From contig JAAHII010000001.1 in the NCBI GenBank assembly GCA_010671905.1, forward strand, positions 7,340,026 through 7,404,025: 64,000 nucleotides of DNA, in the 5' to 3' direction. Shown piece by piece: positions 1 to 7,948 of the stretch. The position numbers and the translations under genes are program-made. Every line of letters begins with the position of its first letter. Position 1 is the first letter of the stretch. The notes under the pieces are model-generated. The model had not been told where the DNA came from. It ran no database searches and saw nothing but the letters and a program-made list of their open reading frames with translations. Origin of the DNA: Leptolyngbya sp. SIOISBB (GTDB taxonomy: Bacteria > Cyanobacteriota > Cyanobacteriia > Phormidesmidales > Phormidesmidaceae).

Positions 1-339
1 GCGATCGATCAGGCGCGCCCCCAGCACATGCCCCCAACCGAGCGAGACCGCTAGCCCCAACTTTGATAATGCTCCCAACCCATAGCCCATTACCGCAAAG
101 GGCTTACGCTGCCCCACGCGATCGGACAGCCAGCCCGAATAGAGCTTAAGAATACTGGCGGTACTTTCAGCAATGCCCTCCACGACGCCCACCGTCCAGG
201 CCGGTGCCCCTAATACTCCCGTCAAAAAGATGGGCGTTAGGGGATACACCATTTTGCTGGCCAAGTCACTCAAAAGACTGACCAAGCCCAGGGCTGAAAC
301 CGTACGATTGAGCCTCTGCACCGAATCAGAGTGTTTCAT
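1..339 (-). CDS. MFS transporter, N-terminal part (runs off the window)
   Basis: Reading the minus strand from an ATG at 339 gives 113 uninterrupted codons to the window edge. The product starts MKHSDSVQRLNRTVSALGLV and is rich in hydrophobic stretches. A segment SGWLSDRVGQRKP matches the loop between helices 2 and 3 of major facilitator superfamily transporters (G-x-L-S/A-D-R-x-G-R-R/K), so this is very likely an inner-membrane secondary transporter. The substrate cannot be told from this fragment. The gene is divergent from the DoxX gene at 607, with about 267 bp between the two starts. The rest of the gene, including the C-terminal half, lies outside the window. Confidence 0.8.
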   Translation of the reverse strand, partial: MKHSDSVQRLNRTVSALGLVSLLSDLASKMVYPLTPIFLTGVLGAPAWTVGVVEGIAESTASILKLYSGWLSDRVGQRKPFAVMGYGLGALSKLGLAVSLGWGHVLGARLIDR

Positions 340-606
340 AAATTCGCGATCTGCAGTACAGCGCTGATGAAAATTGCTCTCAAAAATAACCCAGACCGAT
401 CCTGAAGCAGGACTCTCCAGCAGCAATATAACAGCCCTTACGCATTAGAGGTATCTTTTCTGGAATTGTCTAGAGCCCTTTACTCTAAGCCTTTGACCTT
501 AATTTTCATGCTCAACCGCTTGCCCAAGCCAGTTGCCGAATCTTTTTGTACTAATAGGAAATCATTGCAATAAGATTAGAGTGAAATCATTGATGAGATG
601 TAACGC

Positions 607-1095
607 ATGACAACTCTCACCCCTCGCCAACCGCCCAATATCCTAGTTCGGCTTCTCTTTCAATCCTTGACCAACGAAAGTCTTTGGCTCCAAGTCTTCT
701 GGCTCTTGATCAGGGTCAGTGCGGGTGGGTTGATGATTCACAATGGCCTGGATAAGTTAGCTGATGTTCAAGGCTTTGCTGACAATGTGGTGACCTATAT
801 CGGCCTGCCCTATCCGGTATTTTTCACCTACTGCGCTGCTTACACCGAGATCGTCGGGGCCATTTTACTCGCGTTGGGTTTACTGACTCGTCCGAGTGCG
901 GCGGCGCTGCTGGGCACCATGCTGGTCGCCATTTTCTTCCACATTAAAGGGAATGGGCTGAAAGTCACGCCGCTCGAAACAGCGGCTCTCTATGCCTCGT
1001 TTTATCTGTTCTTTTTGGTCAATGGTCCGGGCAAGTTCGCGATCGATACGTGGCTGTGGCAAAAGCTGACCCTCACCCCATCACCTAATTCATAA
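607..1095 (+). CDS. DoxX family membrane protein
   Basis: A 162-residue integral membrane protein with about four hydrophobic segments. The segment RVSAGGLMIHNGLDKLAD, followed by a Y-x-G-L-P-x-P stretch and an A-A-Y-T-E-I-V-G-A motif, is typical of the DoxX/DoxD-like family (small quinone-interacting or thiosulfate- or redox-linked membrane proteins whose exact role is often unknown). The ATG at 607 is the first start after an AT-rich stretch in which AAATCATTG is repeated twice 25 bp apart. The next gene starts 6 bp after its stop, so the two are probably cotranscribed. A clear paralogue lies at 16379-16918. The family call is firm; the function is not. Confidence 0.88.
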   Translation: MTTLTPRQPPNILVRLLFQSLTNESLWLQVFWLLIRVSAGGLMIHNGLDKLADVQGFADNVVTYIGLPYPVFFTYCAAYTEIVGAILLALGLLTRPSAAALLGTMLVAIFFHIKGNGLKVTPLETAALYASFYLFFLVNGPGKFAIDTWLWQKLTLTPSPNS

Positions 1096-1101
1096 GCTGC
1101 T

Positions 1102-1440
1102 ATGGCACAACTCTGGGTTTCGCATACGCTATTGATTGTAAGTATCATTCTCGGCCCAGTGTCTTGGTGCTGTGTGATGCTGTGGTTTGCCAGCCTCGCC
1201 TTGCAGGGACTGCATCGCCAGTTTGTGCAGATCCGGCAGATTCAGACCATCCCCTGTTATCGCTGTGCTTATTTTTCCGGAGATGAACAGCTGCGGTGTG
1301 CGGTCCATCCTTACTCCGCCCTGACTGCGTCAGCTAAAGACTGTCGAGACTTTACGCCAGCGACCTCACCCCAAGACGTTACCTGGATGATCACCCGCTT
1401 TAGTACAACTAACCCAGCAAATAATCCATTCAGCTCATAA
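1102..1440 (+). CDS. Small membrane-anchored Cys-rich protein, unknown function
   Basis: A 112-residue protein with one N-terminal hydrophobic helix (about residues 8-36), followed by a soluble tail holding four cysteines in the pattern C-Y-R-C-x(10)-C-x(14)-C-R-D-F. The spacing looks like a metal or disulfide site, and small cyanobacterial proteins of unknown function with this tail are known to me. It begins 6 bp after the DoxX stop and probably forms an operon with it, which hints at a redox or envelope role. This is inference only; I do not recognise a named family. Confidence 0.7.
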   Translation: MAQLWVSHTLLIVSIILGPVSWCCVMLWFASLALQGLHRQFVQIRQIQTIPCYRCAYFSGDEQLRCAVHPYSALTASAKDCRDFTPATSPQDVTWMITRFSTTNPANNPFSS

Positions 1441-1573
1441 CCCAGAGAGCTTTCAGATGTTCCGTTGGCGAACATAAATCAGCCCTGTTGTTTCAGGGGG
1501 TTGGGAAATCGCCACGTCAATTCTATGTGTAGTTCATTCAGGGAATTGGGATTACGCAGCGTTCCGCTTAAAT

Positions 1574-1621
1574 CCTTCCTTGCTGGGGAACTGTGACTCC
1601 GGTATTCCCCAGCAAGGAAGG
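1574..1621. terminator. Perfect 17-bp hairpin downstream of the DoxX operon
   Basis: The arms at 1574-1590 and 1605-1621 are perfectly complementary over 17 bp (CCTTCCTTGCTGGGGAA and its complement) around a 14-nt loop. No T-run follows, so it may be a terminator, an RNA-stabilising hairpin or a small palindromic repeat. It sits in the 367-bp space between the 112-residue protein and the Crp/Fnr gene, which otherwise holds nothing I can name. Confidence 0.55.
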
Positions 1622-1807
1622 GAACGGGGTTAACCCGAAGTCAGCGGCATCAGTCCTGCCGAGACAATAAGGATGTGTTATCCTACGAACAAATTATTGA
1701 GAAATATTGTCAATAGAAGCCGTCGGCATCGACTCAACTTTGTCCCTGAGGTGCTTGAACAATCGTTCTTACCTTAAGCAGTTTGCTCACAGTCAATCAT
1801 TCGTTCC

Positions 1808-2398
1808 ATGCATGATTCCACGCTCACCTTGTTACCGCCGAAACCAGCCTCAGTAAAGACATTCAAACGCCGAGACTATATTCCACTGCAAAAAGATACG
1901 CTGTGGCAGATTCGGACCGGTGCCGTGCGACTATGCGCGATCGCTGAAGACGGGGCGATCATTACGCTGGGCTTTTGGAGTACAGGCGATTTGGTGGGTC
2001 GTCTCTTGGTCGGTATCGAGTCTTGCCAGATTGAGTGTCTGACGGATGTAGAAGTTGTGCGGCTGGAGACCAGTCACTGTTGGAATTTGAATGAAGTTAT
2101 GTTGGCTCACATTAGCCAAATGCAAGAGCTGATTCGCATGCGTCATGGACACATTCTGCAGCGATTACGACTGCTCTTGGAGTGGTTAGCGGCCAAGTTT
2201 GGCAAAGCGACGGAACAAGGTTGCTTAATTACGCTGCGCTTAACTCATCAGCAAATTGCCGAAGTCGTGGGCACTTCTCGGGTCACGGTAACGCGCTTGC
2301 TGCTGGAACTAGAGCGTGACAACGAGATCTGCTATGCCAGAAAACAATGCATCACGCTCCAAAATGACAGTCAAAAAATGTTGATGAGTAGTTTTTAG
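1808..2398 (+). CDS. Crp/Fnr family transcriptional regulator
   Basis: A 196-residue DNA-binding regulator. Residues 20-100 form a cyclic-nucleotide-binding-like beta barrel that starts abruptly (VRLCAIAEDGAIITLGFW). Residues 105-135 give the dimerisation helix, and the C-terminal half carries a Crp-type helix-turn-helix, seen as LTHQQIAEVVGTSRVTVTRL. That recognition helix, with SRVTVTR, is diagnostic of the Crp/Fnr/NtcA family. At 196 residues it is shorter than NtcA or Crp (about 220), mainly at the N-terminus. There is no Cys cluster for an Fe-S centre, so it is not a classical Fnr. Its stop codon lies at the left edge of an interspersed repeat. Its targets are unknown. Confidence 0.9.
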   Translation: MHDSTLTLLPPKPASVKTFKRRDYIPLQKDTLWQIRTGAVRLCAIAEDGAIITLGFWSTGDLVGRLLVGIESCQIECLTDVEVVRLETSHCWNLNEVMLAHISQMQELIRMRHGHILQRLRLLLEWLAAKFGKATEQGCLITLRLTHQQIAEVVGTSRVTVTRLLLELERDNEICYARKQCITLQNDSQKMLMSSF

Positions 2399-2525
2399 GG
2401 GACGTCATCAATGAATCCCAGAAACCTTTAGGACTCGGCACACCCGCGCCCGCAGACACTCTATAGGTTAGGGACTGTCGCCCTTTCACCGTAAGGCTTT
2501 GGCCGCTCAATGATGACAGCCTCTA
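2396..2525 (+). repeat. Interspersed repeat family A, copy 1 (MITE-like)
   Basis: About 130 bp sharing the order of blocks CGTCATCAAT, CCCAGAAACCTTT, CACCCGCGCCCGCA, TAGG..GACTGTCG, TTTGGCCGC and GATGACAG with copies at 16095 and 17764. The ends form an imperfect inverted repeat (TTTAGGGGACGTCATCA against CTAGAGGCTGTCATCA). There is no coding capacity. This fits a non-autonomous element mobilised by a transposase elsewhere; the short YTAG-like ends suggest, weakly, an IS5-type source. Confidence 0.7.
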
Positions 2526-2575
2526 GTGTAGATGCATGAATACCTTTGATGATTGGGGGCGGATAGGGAGCAAGG

Positions 2576-2815
2576 ATGAGAGCAGGTGATTTCATCCGTT
2601 TGAAGCAGCCGTTTACACCCACATCCAACCGCATGAATGCCTACCGGTTTGGTCAGGTAGTGGCTCTAGCGACTGTGGACTTTGACCAGATGGTCCTCGT
2701 TCACCTCTGCGATCGCACGGGTGGTGCCATCTTAAGAGATGAACGAGGACAGCCCATTCTCTATGGGTTCTGGCACTATGAGGTCGAGCATTGGAGCGAT
2801 CGCTCGCCTGCGTAA
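2576..2815 (+). CDS. Small hypothetical protein
   Basis: A 79-residue soluble protein starting MRAGDFIRLKQPF, with a good ribosome-binding stretch (GGATAGGGAGCAAGG) just before the ATG. It reads like a small beta-rich domain (GQVVALATVDFDQMVLVHL). I do not recognise the family. There is no signal peptide or membrane segment. It stands alone between a repeat element and the ABC ATPase gene. The Shine-Dalgarno and balanced composition favour a real gene. Confidence 0.6.
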   Translation: MRAGDFIRLKQPFTPTSNRMNAYRFGQVVALATVDFDQMVLVHLCDRTGGAILRDERGQPILYGFWHYEVEHWSDRSPA

Positions 2816-2930
2816 AAGATGCTCACTGGCTCTAAAGAGTTGGTTGAGCGGTGCAGTATTTTGAAAACAGAGATTTGCTAAGGGTTGCTTGATTGTCTGG
2901 AAGACGCAGTATATTGACTATCAAGAATAA

Positions 2931-3827
2931 ATGTCATTAGGCAGGTTTATGCTGGAGATTCAAGGGCTGAGCAAGACCTACGACAACGGTATCCAGGCCC
3001 TGAAAAATATTTCTCTCAAAATTCCCCACGGCATTTTTGGCTTGCTCGGGCCAAATGGGGCTGGCAAATCATCCTTAATGCGGACATTAGCCACGCTGCA
3101 GACGGCGGATCAGGGTACCGTCACGCTGGACGGTATCGATCTGATCCGAGATCCGCAGCAAGCGCGGCGCTATTTGGGCTATCTACCGCAGGATTTTGGC
3201 GTGTATCCGCAAGTGTCTGCTGCTGAGTTGTTAAACCAGCTGGCCGTCTTTAAAGGCTTTGTCAATGCGCCAGAACGACGGGCAATTGTGGCAGAACAGT
3301 TGCAATTGGTAAACCTCTACGACCAGCGGGATCAGAAACTGGGCACATTCTCCGGGGGCATGCGGCAGCGCTTTGGCATTGCTCAAGCCCTGCTGGGTTC
3401 GCCACGCCTTGTTATTGTGGATGAACCCACCGCCGGGCTCGACCCCGCCGAGCGCATTCGGTTTCAGAATTTGCTGGCCACCATTAGCCGCGATCGCGTC
3501 CTTCTCCTTTCGACTCATATCGTCGAAGACGTCGCTGAACTTTGTCCCAAAATGGCCATCCTGAATCGAGGCAAGATCGTGCAGCAGGGCAGTCCTCGCA
3601 CCCTGATGGCGCATTTGCAAGGACGCGTGTGGATGTGCGAAGCCACGCCAGACCACCCCATCGATCCTCGGTGGGCAATCATTACCACTCGCATGGAACG
3701 CGGGGGACGCTGTATCCGAGTTCTCAGCGACACTCCCCCCGCTGCTGACTTTCAGCCTGTCGATCCCGACCTCAACGATGTTTACTTCACCGCGTTGATG
3801 GCGCAGCCAGTGGCGATCGCGGTCTAA
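2931..3827 (+). CDS. ABC transporter ATP-binding protein
   Basis: A 298-residue ABC ATPase. Walker A is GLLGPNGAGKSS, the Q-loop is YLPQDFG, the signature is FSGGMRQR and Walker B is RLVIVDEPTAGLDP, followed by the H-loop in LLSTHIVEDV. The short C-terminal extension is typical of ABC-2 or exporter-type ATPases. Two starts are possible: ATG 2931, or ATG 2949 (MLEIQGLSKTYDNG), which has a better ribosome-binding stretch (AGGCAGG). It lies 113 bp upstream of the large permease/M1-like gene and almost certainly energises that permease. Confidence 0.93.
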   Translation: MSLGRFMLEIQGLSKTYDNGIQALKNISLKIPHGIFGLLGPNGAGKSSLMRTLATLQTADQGTVTLDGIDLIRDPQQARRYLGYLPQDFGVYPQVSAAELLNQLAVFKGFVNAPERRAIVAEQLQLVNLYDQRDQKLGTFSGGMRQRFGIAQALLGSPRLVIVDEPTAGLDPAERIRFQNLLATISRDRVLLLSTHIVEDVAELCPKMAILNRGKIVQQGSPRTLMAHLQGRVWMCEATPDHPIDPRWAIITTRMERGGRCIRVLSDTPPAADFQPVDPDLNDVYFTALMAQPVAIAV

Positions 3828-3940
3828 TTCCTAAAAGGTTTGAATTTTGAGTTTTGAGTTTCAAGTTTTGAGCCCTCATTCAAAACTCAAAATTGAGAAT
3901 TCAAAATCCACCCCCCCCACTCCCCTACTCCCTCACACCC

Positions 3941-5860
3941 ATGTTCTCCGCCCCCGTTTTCACTTTCGAAAGCCGTTATCATCTGCGCCGCCCCACCTTT
4001 TGGGTAATTGCGCTGGTATTTTTTGCGATCGCCCTGACTGATATGGTGGCCAAGGGCAGCGAAGGTAACGCCTTTTTCTTCGTCAATAGTCCGCTGCAAA
4101 TCTTTCAAACGACGATTTGGTACACCATCTTTGGCATCTTGGCGGCGGCGGCGTTCGTGGCTGAGACCTTTGTGCGCGACACCCACAATCGGACAGAAGA
4201 ATTGATCCTGGCGACCCCCATTCGCAAGAGTCGCTATCTGGCCACCCGGTTTTGGGCCGCTTTTGGCATGGCGCTGCTAGCGTTTTCGGCGTACCTGCCG
4301 GGCATGGTGATTGGCAGCTTAATACCGGGGTTGAATTCCTATGCCATCGGGCCGCTGCGACTGGACGCCTATCTGCTTAGCTACGGTTTGATTGCGCTGC
4401 CCAATTTGTTTTTAGTGTCGGCGATCGCCTTTGGGCTGGCGGCTCGCACGCGCAATTTGGCTATCACCTATGCGGGCGCGATCGTACTGGTCATGTTTTA
4501 TCTGGCCTCGCTGCTAATGGTCGGGGTTGATGTGATCAACTTTGAGCAGTATCGGCTGTGGGCACTGGCCGATCCCTTTGGGTTTTACGCCTTAGAAGAG
4601 CAGGCCCTAGCTTGGACGGTGCATCAGTACAATACGCTGATACCACCCATCAGCGGCACGTTCATCGGCAATCGGCTGCTGTGGCTGGCGATCGCCACGG
4701 CCATCTGGCTCAGCAGTTATGTGGGCTATTCGCTCCAGCTCCCCAGCCATCAAGGGGGCAAATCGGCCATACGGCAGCGGTCCCAATCGCCCCTCAGCCA
4801 GCCCTTGCCCAGTGCCGCCGGGACGCCTCAGCAAGGTCGCATGGCGCGAGGGTATTGGGGCTACGCCAGCCTGGGCCAAGATGCAGAAGTGCGCTATCTG
4901 CGGTGGCGGCGACCGGCGCTCAAGGGTCGCGATCGCCTGCGTCAATGGCTGCACCGCAGTCGCTTTGAAACGGGCATGATTTTGCAGGGGCGAGCGTTTT
5001 TGCTGTTGACAGCGGGGGGATTGACCAGTCTGGTGATGGCCGCCATTGGCAGTCGCTCGTTCAACTATTCCAATCCCAGCACCGATATTCTGATTCACTC
5101 AGCCAATCTCTACTTTGAGTACATTCTGTTTGCCATTATTGTGGTTTATTCAGCGGAGGTGATGTGGCGCGATCGCACCCTGCGGCTGCAGTCGGTGATT
5201 GATGCGACGCCCGTAGCCAATGGGGTGCTGCTGCTAGCCAAGCTGACGGCGCTGTTCGTGATTATCACGCTGAATCTGCTGCTGGCGATGGCGGTGATGA
5301 TGGCCTATCAGCTCTTGAACGGCTACACCAACTTGCAGGTGCCGCTGTATTTACAGATGCTGTTTTTAGAGCATGGCCCCTACTTTTACATCACGGCAGC
5401 CTTAGCGCTATTCACCCAGGTCGTGACTCGCCGCAAATATCTGGGCATGGCGCTGGTGGTGTTGATTTCGCTATCTCACATTCCCCTGGATGCGCTGGGC
5501 TGGTACCACAACCTCTATCGCTTCGCCGCCACCAACGACATTGAATACTCGCCGATGAATGGCTACGGCGGCCTGTTTATCGGTCACCTCTGGTATGTGC
5601 TGTACTGGAGCCTGTTTGCTGCTGTGCTGATGCTGTTGGCGTTCATCGTTTGGCCACGGGGCACCGAGCAGACTCATCTCTGGCGCACCTGGCGACAGGG
5701 CTGGCGGCAGGCCCACCGCACTGTGAAGCGATCGCTGGCTGGACTGGTACTGCTTTTTTGCTGGGGTCGGCACCTGGATTGGCTACAACACGATGGTCGT
5801 GAACCCTTATCAGCCGGCGGGGAAAGAGGCAACGGCGGCGGCGATCGAAACCCGCTTTAA
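3941..5860 (+). CDS. ABC-2 type permease, N-terminal half of a permease/M1-peptidase-like fusion split by a frameshift
   Basis: The product from ATG 3941 (MFSAPVFTFESRYHLRRPTFW) is a large polytopic membrane protein with two blocks of about six helices each, separated by a basic loop. This matches the permease part of long ABC permease/M1-aminopeptidase-like proteins. A longer open frame back to a TTG at 3893 only adds AT-rich repeat sequence. The last 37 codons are out of frame. At the T6 run 5754-5759 one T too many turns the expected membrane helix into a charged tail. Deleting one T continues directly into the next reading frame (V-L-L-F-A-G-V-G-T-W-I-G-Y-N-T-M-V-V-N-P-Y-Q). Restored, the fusion runs 3941-7620. 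Confidence 0.85.
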   Translation: MFSAPVFTFESRYHLRRPTFWVIALVFFAIALTDMVAKGSEGNAFFFVNSPLQIFQTTIWYTIFGILAAAAFVAETFVRDTHNRTEELILATPIRKSRYLATRFWAAFGMALLAFSAYLPGMVIGSLIPGLNSYAIGPLRLDAYLLSYGLIALPNLFLVSAIAFGLAARTRNLAITYAGAIVLVMFYLASLLMVGVDVINFEQYRLWALADPFGFYALEEQALAWTVHQYNTLIPPISGTFIGNRLLWLAIATAIWLSSYVGYSLQLPSHQGGKSAIRQRSQSPLSQPLPSAAGTPQQGRMARGYWGYASLGQDAEVRYLRWRRPALKGRDRLRQWLHRSRFETGMILQGRAFLLLTAGGLTSLVMAAIGSRSFNYSNPSTDILIHSANLYFEYILFAIIVVYSAEVMWRDRTLRLQSVIDATPVANGVLLLAKLTALFVIITLNLLLAMAVMMAYQLLNGYTNLQVPLYLQMLFLEHGPYFYITAALALFTQVVTRRKYLGMALVVLISLSHIPLDALGWYHNLYRFAATNDIEYSPMNGYGGLFIGHLWYVLYWSLFAAVLMLLAFIVWPRGTEQTHLWRTWRQGWRQAHRTVKRSLAGLVLLFCWGRHLDWLQHDGREPLSAGGERGNGGGDRNPL

Positions 5861-7739
5861 GCAGTACGAAAATTTGCCCATGCCCGTCGTCACCGATACG
5901 CGGGTGACGATCGAGTTGTATCCCGACCAGCGCTACTTTCAGGCCCAGGGGCAATACACCCTGGAAAATCGCACCGACCAGCCCATCCGCGAAATTCACC
6001 TGCTCACCTTCATCAACCTGCAACTCGGCGAGGTGAACTACCCCGGTGCGACGCTGCGTGAAGCTCATCCGGAGTGGGGCTACTACATTTACGACCTGGC
6101 GACACCGCTCGTGCCCGGCGAACAGCAAGTGCTGCAGTTTCAGACCGCCACGGCACCCGCTCGGGGCTTTCGTAACCAGGTGGATAGCGATGACGTGTAC
6201 ATGGTTTATCCCAACGACGTCGTCCACAACGGTACCAACTTGTATAGCCCCTTCATGCTGCCGTTTGTCGGCTACACCAAAATGGTGGAACACAAGCAAG
6301 CCTGGCTGCGGGCCAATCTGGGATTGCCGCCCCTAGCAGAGCGGATGCGGGCCCACGACGACCCCAACGGGTTGGCCCAAGCTTTGATGGTGAGCCACTT
6401 GAGCTGGGGCAGTACGGATGTCACCATCGGTACCGCTGCTGACCAGACTGCTGTCACCGCTGGACGTTTGGTGGATGAATGGGTGGCGGGCGATCGCGCC
6501 TATTTTCGCTATCAGTCCACCACGCCGACGCGGGGCAAGTTCACTGTTTTCTCGGCCCGCTACGACACCTATCGCACCGAAGACTATCGCGTCCCCATCG
6601 AGATTTATCACCATCCCCAACATGCCGACAATGTGGCGTTAATTGCCCAGCAGGTGGGCGAGGCCCTCGCCTTCTACGAAGACACTTTTGGCCCCTATCC
6701 CTTTGAGCAAGTGCGGGTCGTGGAGTTTGTCTACTACGACGGCATGGTGTTCTCTGACGGTGGCACGGTGGGCATTCCTGAAGTGCTGGTGTGGAAGAGT
6801 GACGCTACCGGTGCCGGTCGTGAATCCCTGGTGGATTGGGTGAGCTATCTGCTGGCTCACGCCTGGTGGGAAGATCAGCTCATTGCTGCCGATGTCGCGG
6901 GTGGCATGACCATTCGCGAGGCCCTCAGTGCTTATGCCAGTGAGCTATACCAGCGATCGCAGCGCTCTTTCGAAGAACAGCGCTTAGCCAAGCAGCAGCT
7001 CATGCGCGACTATTTTCGCCAGCTGGGCAAAATCGACTTTCAAGAACCGCCCCTGGCCGATATCTACAATGAGTTACCGATTGCCCGTCACAAAGGCGGC
7101 ATGGTGCTGGAACTGATTGAACAGCAGATTGGCCAAGCGGCCATGCTCACTGCCCTTCGTAACTTCCTCGCGGATCATCGCTACCAGACTCCTCCCTATG
7201 CCACGGTACTGGACTTGCGGGATGCGATCGCGGCTCAAGCCCCCGAGGGCGATCAGGCCCTCATCAACGAACTGTTTGCCGAAGTCCTCACCTATCAAGT
7301 CGGCATCACCGACGCCACCTACGCACCGCTTGCCAACGGCCAATACCGGGTTCAACTCAACGTTGAAGCCCAAAAACTCATCACCACCAACCTCGGCCAG
7401 CAAACCACCGCACCGCTAGAGATGCCGGTGATGATTGCCCTGCAAAACCAAGATGGTGACGTGATCTACGAAGCAGAACATACCCTCGATGGCATGGAAA
7501 GTAGCGTTGAGATGACGGTGAGTGAGCTGCCTGCGGTGGCGGCGATCGACGGCGACTACATCCTGCCTTCCTCCTTCCTGCCAGACAACACTAAACCCGT
7601 CCCCCCCCCTCGAAGATTAGACATTAATTCAAGGGCAAGTCAAACCAGTTTCTATTTCTTGCCGATCCGCACTTTATACTGTTGCACTGGCTGTAATCCA
7701 GAAGTTTCGCCCGATCTCAGCTGCGTCATCACCGTATGA
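5793..7739 (+). CDS. M1-aminopeptidase-like periplasmic domain, C-terminal half of the split fusion
   Basis: An open frame of 648 codons that continues the permease after removal of one T at 5754-5759. It has an N-terminal beta domain and a thermolysin-like fold region. At the expected zinc site HExxH-W-W it reads Y-L-L-A-H-A-W-W-E-D (Y352-H356): the second His is kept, but the first His and the catalytic Glu are Tyr and Leu. A later R-E-A-L-S-A-Y keeps the third Glu ligand. It is therefore probably not an active peptidase. The true end is probably the TAG at 7618-7620: the C9 run 7601-7609 seems one base too long, and C8 would end the protein P-P-L-E-D. Restored fusion length is 1225 residues. 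Confidence 0.8.
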   Translation: MVVNPYQPAGKEATAAAIETRFKQYENLPMPVVTDTRVTIELYPDQRYFQAQGQYTLENRTDQPIREIHLLTFINLQLGEVNYPGATLREAHPEWGYYIYDLATPLVPGEQQVLQFQTATAPARGFRNQVDSDDVYMVYPNDVVHNGTNLYSPFMLPFVGYTKMVEHKQAWLRANLGLPPLAERMRAHDDPNGLAQALMVSHLSWGSTDVTIGTAADQTAVTAGRLVDEWVAGDRAYFRYQSTTPTRGKFTVFSARYDTYRTEDYRVPIEIYHHPQHADNVALIAQQVGEALAFYEDTFGPYPFEQVRVVEFVYYDGMVFSDGGTVGIPEVLVWKSDATGAGRESLVDWVSYLLAHAWWEDQLIAADVAGGMTIREALSAYASELYQRSQRSFEEQRLAKQQLMRDYFRQLGKIDFQEPPLADIYNELPIARHKGGMVLELIEQQIGQAAMLTALRNFLADHRYQTPPYATVLDLRDAIAAQAPEGDQALINELFAEVLTYQVGITDATYAPLANGQYRVQLNVEAQKLITTNLGQQTTAPLEMPVMIALQNQDGDVIYEAEHTLDGMESSVEMTVSELPAVAAIDGDYILPSSFLPDNTKPVPPPRRLDINSRASQTSFYFLPIRTLYCCTGCNPEVSPDLSCVITV

Positions 7740-7778
7740 CTCACCTCAACACGAGTAGTACAAATCAGAGTGGATTCG

Positions 7779-7948
7779 CTACTGCGCAGCCTGGAGCTGT
7801 TGGAGAAGATGTGGCGCATTCGGGCATTTACCGGACAGGTACTGGGGATAACGCTGTAGCACTAACTCCCGTGCTAGCTGGAGCGGAATGTAGTAACTGA
7901 GCACCGGATCGTCTTCTGGCAGGGGCGATCGGCAGGTGTCATCAGCAT
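7779..7948 (-). pseudogene. C-terminal fragment of an unrecognised gene cut by an IS element
   Basis: About 55 codons on the minus strand end in a stop at 7779 and read sensibly (PVLSYYIPLQLARELVLQRY then PQYLSGKCPNAPHLLQ). The frame runs straight into the terminal inverted repeat of the IS at 7949, so the fragment looks like the tail of a gene separated from its start by the insertion. I do not recognise the protein, and no matching 5' part is seen on the other side of the IS. Confidence 0.4.

Noticed and set aside
3841-3906. AT-rich TTTTGAGTTTTGAG stretch as a promoter or gene start
   Set aside because: It is a simple TTGAGTTTTGAA-type repeat with a palindromic tendency; the permease start downstream at 3941 is better supported.
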